NCBI GenBank assembly: GCA_964589175.1
Contig: CAZPRY010000005.1
Coordinates: 88,633-152,632, forward strand
DNA: 64,000 nucleotides
Direction: 5' to 3'
Source: CAZPRY01 sp964589175
GTDB lineage: Bacteria > Fidelibacterota > UBA2242
Notes under the pieces: model-generated
Told to the model about the DNA's origin: nothing
What the model saw: only the letters and a program-made list of their open reading frames with translations
The model's database searches: none
Shown: piece after piece, positions 61,488 through 64,000 of the stretch
Position numbering within the stretch: position 1 is the first letter of the stretch
Layout: every line of letters starts with the position of its first letter
Translations under genes and position numbers: made by a program

Positions 61488-63866
61488 ATGTCAGAAGATA
61501 CCAAAAACGACAAGTCTGAAGAGATCCTTGAAACACTATCGGGGGTTCCGGAAATTATGCCGATTATGGCGCTGCGGAATACCGTTCTCTTTCCGCAACA
61601 AGTCATTCCTATCTATATTGGAAGAGAGCGCTCACTCAAACTGATTGACGATCTGCCCGAGAACAAGCGCCGGATCGTGGTGGTTGCCCAGAGAGAAGGA
61701 TCCGTCGAGTCGCCTGATAAAGAGGATCTGTACGAATGGGGTACGATTGCTCAGGTATTGAAGATTTTTAATATGCCCGACGGGAGTAAGAGCGCGATCG
61801 TTCAAGGTATCGAAAGAGCCAGAATCCAATCCTACATCCAGGTACAGCCCTATTTCAAGGGCGCCGTCATGAAAGCCCAGGAAATTTATAAAACCTCGAT
61901 TGAAGTGGATGCGATGCTGTCAAATCTGCGGCAACTTTATGACAAATTAATCAAGGTCGCTCCCTATCTGACCGAAGAACACGCCTCCATTCTGACCAAC
62001 ATTCAACACCCCGGCCGGCTGGTTGACCGGGCTATGCACCTGATCAATGTTGCCGTGAAGGAAAAGCAGGAGATTCTCCAGGAACTGGATGTGAGAAACC
62101 GCCTGGAAAAAGCGACGGTAATCATTAACCGCGAAATTCAGCGCATTGAACTGGGCGAAATGATCCAGTCCGAAGTGCAGGATGAAATTTCCAAGACCCA
62201 GCGCGAATATTTCCTGCGCGAACAGTTGAAGACGATTCGGAAAGAACTGGGCGAGGACGAAGGCACCGTCGAATTGAAGGAACTCGAGGAAAAGATTACT
62301 GCGAGTAAGATGAGTGACGAAGCCCGCAAGGTGGCCGAGAAAGAACTCAGCCGCCTGCAAAAAATTCCACCGGCATCGCCGGAGTACACGGTTTCGCGCA
62401 CCTATCTCGATTGGCTTGTCGAACTTCCCTGGGGTTCTTATACGGCCGACAATGTCGATATCAAGCAGGCCCAGTCCATTTTGGATGAAGATCACTACGG
62501 TCTCGAGAAAGTTAAGAGCCGCGTGATTGAATATCTGGCAGTGCGCAAACTGAAAGAGCAGACCGAGAAAGACTCGTCGGTAAAGGGACCGATTTTATGT
62601 TTTGTCGGCCCTCCCGGTGTCGGCAAGACCTCCATGGGAAAATCCATCGCACGCGCCATGGGACGGGAGTTTGTACGTATTTCTCTCGGTGGTGTGCGCG
62701 ATGAAGCCGAAATTCGCGGCCATCGCCGGACCTATATCGGAGCGCTGCCCGGTCGTATTCTGCAGAGTATTAAAAAATGTAAATCCAGCAATCCGATTTT
62801 CATGCTGGATGAGATCGATAAAGTCGGCGCCGATTTTCGCGGCGATCCGTCCTCCGCGCTTCTGGAAGTACTGGACCCGGAACAGAATTTCAGTTTTAGC
62901 GATCACTACCTCGAGGTGACCTACGACCTGTCCAAAGTGATGTTTATTGCGACGGCCAACATGATGGAACCGATTCTGCCGGCCCTGCACGACAGAATGG
63001 AAATGCTGGAATTCACCGGCTATATCGAGGATGAAAAACTCAACATCGCGCGCAAATTCCTGATTCCCAAGCAGATTAAAGAGCACGGATTATCGAAAAC
63101 AAAAATTGAATTCAAGGATGAAGCCGTGCGCTTTATTATTCATGGTTATACGCGTGAAGCCGGTGTTCGTAACCTGGAGCGCGAGATCGCCAATGTATGC
63201 CGCAAGGTGGCGCGCGATGTGGCTTCCCGGAAACGCAAAAAGGACTATCTGATCGATGAATCCAGGGTGCAGGAGTACCTTGGGCCGCAGAAGTTTTTTA
63301 CCGATCTGGCCGAACGCCTGAATCGGCCCGGGGTAGTGATCGGACTGGCCTGGACCGCAGTCGGCGGTGATATTCTGTTCATCGAAGCGACCGGGATGCG
63401 CGGCAGCGGGAAGTTGAAACTGACTGGCCAGCTGGGTGAAGTGATGAAGGAGTCCGCTGAAGCAGCCCTCAGTTATATCCGCTCGAACGCCATAGAGTTG
63501 GAAATCGATGAAGATCTTTTTGCCAAGACCGACGTCCATGTTCATGTCCCGGCCGGAGCGATTCCCAAGGACGGACCTTCCGCGGGTGTGACCATCCTGA
63601 CTGCGATGTATTCCCTGTTCAAGCAGAGGAGGATCAAAGACAATATCGCCATGACGGGTGAAATTACATTGCGCGGAGCTGTTTTGCCGATCGGCGGAGT
63701 GAAAGAGAAAGTCCTGGCAGCCCATCGTGCAGGTTTACGTCGCGTGATTTTACCCGAGCGCAATGCGAAGGATCTGACCGAAATTCCCAGCCAGATCAAG
63801 AAGGAAATGCGCTTCGATTTTGTCAAGGAAATGGCGGAAGTTCTCGACCTGGCGGTCCGCAAATAA
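61488..63866 (+). CDS. lon: ATP-dependent protease Lon
   Basis: Degrades misfolded and regulatory proteins. The 792-residue LonA form has the N-terminal substrate domain (IMPIMALRNTVLFPQQVIPI), a coiled-coil region, AAA+ Walker A CFVGPPGVGKTS and Walker B PIFMLDEIDK, and the protease domain with catalytic Ser698 (KDGPSAGVT) and Lys741 (GGVKEK). TTAGGAG precedes the ATG. It stands alone, followed by a tRNA gene. Confidence 0.97.
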   Translation: MSEDTKNDKSEEILETLSGVPEIMPIMALRNTVLFPQQVIPIYIGRERSLKLIDDLPENKRRIVVVAQREGSVESPDKEDLYEWGTIAQVLKIFNMPDGSKSAIVQGIERARIQSYIQVQPYFKGAVMKAQEIYKTSIEVDAMLSNLRQLYDKLIKVAPYLTEEHASILTNIQHPGRLVDRAMHLINVAVKEKQEILQELDVRNRLEKATVIINREIQRIELGEMIQSEVQDEISKTQREYFLREQLKTIRKELGEDEGTVELKELEEKITASKMSDEARKVAEKELSRLQKIPPASPEYTVSRTYLDWLVELPWGSYTADNVDIKQAQSILDEDHYGLEKVKSRVIEYLAVRKLKEQTEKDSSVKGPILCFVGPPGVGKTSMGKSIARAMGREFVRISLGGVRDEAEIRGHRRTYIGALPGRILQSIKKCKSSNPIFMLDEIDKVGADFRGDPSSALLEVLDPEQNFSFSDHYLEVTYDLSKVMFIATANMMEPILPALHDRMEMLEFTGYIEDEKLNIARKFLIPKQIKEHGLSKTKIEFKDEAVRFIIHGYTREAGVRNLEREIANVCRKVARDVASRKRKKDYLIDESRVQEYLGPQKFFTDLAERLNRPGVVIGLAWTAVGGDILFIEATGMRGSGKLKLTGQLGEVMKESAEAALSYIRSNAIELEIDEDLFAKTDVHVHVPAGAIPKDGPSAGVTILTAMYSLFKQRRIKDNIAMTGEITLRGAVLPIGGVKEKVLAAHRAGLRRVILPERNAKDLTEIPSQIKKEMRFDFVKEMAEVLDLAVRK

Positions 63867-63871
63867 TCTGG

Positions 63872-63899
63872 TTGATATTTTAAAAAGAATCCGTAACTT
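63872..63899 (+). promoter_or_regulatory. Candidate promoter of tRNA-Val
   Basis: TTGATA (63872-63877), a 16-nt spacer and TAACTT (63894-63899), followed by GTCGGGC. A GC-rich discriminator is typical of stable-RNA promoters under stringent control. Confidence 0.45.
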
Positions 63900-63922
63900 G
63901 TCGGGCTTTTTGGGAAGGGTAA

Positions 63923-63997
63923 GGGCGCTTAGCTCAGCTGGTTCAGAGCACCTGCCTTACAAGCAGGGGGTCACTGGTTCGAATCCAGTAGCGCCCA
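63923..63997 (+). tRNA. tRNA-Val (anticodon TAC)
   Basis: A full cloverleaf of 75 nt: acceptor GGGCGCT/AGCGCCC, D-stem GCTC/GAGC, anticodon stem CCTGC/GCAGG with loop CTTACAA (anticodon TAC, 63958-63960), five-base variable loop, and T-arm ACTGG-TTCGAAT-CCAGT. The discriminator is A and no CCA is encoded, so a CCA-adding enzyme is required. Confidence 0.97.
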
Positions 63998-64000
63998 CAT

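Overview
The window is chromosomal housekeeping DNA, with a little over half G+C by eye. It comes from a Gram-negative bacterium of the Fibrobacteres-Chlorobi-Bacteroidetes (FCB) superphylum, probably a lineage outside Bacteroidota proper such as the KSB1/Calditrichota/Marinimicrobia neighbourhood; that placement is inference. Supporting features are a DUF4857 protein, the single-chain glycyl-tRNA synthetase, a class-3 prolyl-tRNA synthetase, a Rho P-loop of the form QPKTGKT, outer-membrane barrel proteins of the PorV/helix-hairpin-helix type, and a UbiA enzyme resembling archaeal ether-lipid synthases. Several promoters read as sigma70-like (TTGACA-type, 16-17 nt spacer, TAAATT or TATATT) rather than the Bacteroidota -33/-7 type. 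I see no phage, insertion sequence, CRISPR array or rRNA. The window ends with a tRNA-Val(TAC).

Layout. 1-6060: a truncated DUF4857 gene, then topA and glyS on the minus strand and a small outer-membrane-like protein. 6196-12626 (minus): a polyphosphate cluster of ROK kinase, SixA-like phosphatase, polyphosphate kinase ppk1, CHAD protein and a ParA-family ATPase. A set of inverted TATACG half-sites lies just beyond parA. 12980-18006 (plus): Na/phosphate cotransporter, PhoU-like protein, proS, recO, rhomboid. 18003-26450 (minus): an envelope polysaccharide operon (FemAB-like protein, flippase, four glycosyltransferases), then DUF72 and an exopolyphosphatase-family gene. 26616-28122: two tandem paralogous lipoproteins, followed by a degenerate 21-nt repeat. 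28419-36650: eno-ftsB and an envelope run of PorV-like protein, HhH barrel, amidase, murI and folC. 36751-46856: rho; rpmE-DUF1385-prfA; prmC-ubiA-like-dnaE-dtd-radC. 46975-50518: a TPR protein and a thiol-redox group (OsmC, DUF1858, ZAS anti-sigma, ECF sigma, protein disulfide oxidoreductase). 50708-56667: deacetylase, PdxJ-like, asparaginase-II-like, HAD, MrfA-type helicase. 56806-64000: secreted EEP phosphatase, NhaC antiporter, HAD, toroid-fold protein, lon, tRNA-Val.

How the genes work together. Phosphate is a recurring theme: Na-coupled phosphate uptake with PhoU lies divergent from polyphosphate synthesis, a polyphosphate-binding CHAD protein and a coupled ParA ATPase, and an Ppx/GppA enzyme lies 5 kb away. 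The most interesting hypothesis is that ParA and CHAD form a partitioning system for polyphosphate granules. Other points worth a second look are a PdxJ-like and an asparaginase-II-like protein, adjacent and both apparently lacking key catalytic residues, the DGGGP-synthase-like UbiA protein, and the 21-nt repeat.
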